Of a DNA stretch of 5,560 bases, positions 5,512 to 5,560 are shown piece by piece (positions within the stretch are counted from its first letter, which is position 1; the number at the start of each line of letters is the position of its first letter). A program made the translations under genes and the position numbers. Source of the DNA: an uncultured Holophagaceae bacterium (GTDB taxonomy: Bacteria > Acidobacteriota > Holophagae > Holophagales > Holophagaceae); contig CAIXHJ010000018.1 in the NCBI GenBank assembly GCA_903919165.1, forward strand, positions 1 through 5,560. Direction: 5' to 3'. Under the pieces are notes generated by a model that made no database searches, was not told where the DNA came from, and saw only the letters and a program-made list of their open reading frames with translations.

Positions 5512-5560
5512 CTACTTGATGCGGATTCTGTAGGCCCTTCCATCCTTTTCGCTGGCCCTC
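5512..5560 (-). CDS. probable 3' end of a minus-strand gene (last 15 codons)
   Basis: On the minus strand a frame enters from the right edge and encodes RASEKDGRAYRIRIK before TAG at 5512-5514. The alternating hydrophobic and basic ending looks like a terminal beta strand of a real protein. The fragment is too short to name. It would be convergent with the lipoprotein gene, leaving 58 nt between stops. The same frame continues past a second TAG (5503-5505) into a lysine-rich stretch, discussed in the findings. The frame could also be chance. Confidence 0.4.
   Translation of the reverse strand, partial: RASEKDGRAYRIRIK

Overview
The window is a GC-rich stretch of ordinary bacterial chromosome (the large genes look to be roughly 60-70% G+C by eye). 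It holds four essentially complete, well-supported genes, one small lipoprotein gene, and a gene fragment at each edge. The lipoprotein with a BamE-like domain suggests a diderm (Gram-negative type) bacterium. The small four-helix membrane protein resembles a family (DUF6677) that I associate with Acidobacteriota. Together with the HemX-HemA pair, this makes an acidobacterial source (for example a Holophaga/Geothrix relative) plausible, but it is a guess and not shown by the sequence.

Layout. Bases 1-129 are the 3' end of an unidentified plus-strand gene. Its TAA directly abuts the TGA of a convergent minus-strand gene, and both stop codons sit in the loop of a small hairpin. The minus-strand unit runs from about 2753 down to 130. 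It encodes a 166-residue four-helix membrane protein, followed 23 nt later by a 699-residue fusion of a polytopic membrane domain and a spermidine-synthase-like methyltransferase-fold domain. A 133-nt divergent intergenic region (2754-2886) contains two inverted repeats, one a perfect 16-nt palindrome that covers the first start codon of the plus-strand unit. The plus-strand unit encodes a HemX/CcsA-like membrane protein and, overlapping it by 4 nt, glutamyl-tRNA reductase (HemA), the first committed enzyme of C5-pathway tetrapyrrole synthesis. After a 117-nt gap comes a 109-residue BamE-like lipoprotein with its own strong ribosome binding site and lower G+C. The right edge holds what looks like the last 15 codons of a minus-strand gene.

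How the genes work together. HemX and HemA are a known pair, and the overlapping stop/start suggests coupled translation. HemX-type proteins have been linked to HemA abundance and to cytochrome c/haem handling. The minus-strand pair is probably one operon of two membrane proteins with unknown substrate. No mobile element, CRISPR array, RNA gene or evident defence system was found. The observations worth checking are the palindromic control region in front of hemX, the abbreviated WWD-like motif in HemX, the unassigned chemistry of the fused synthase-like protein, and the odd tandem-stop end of the right-edge gene.
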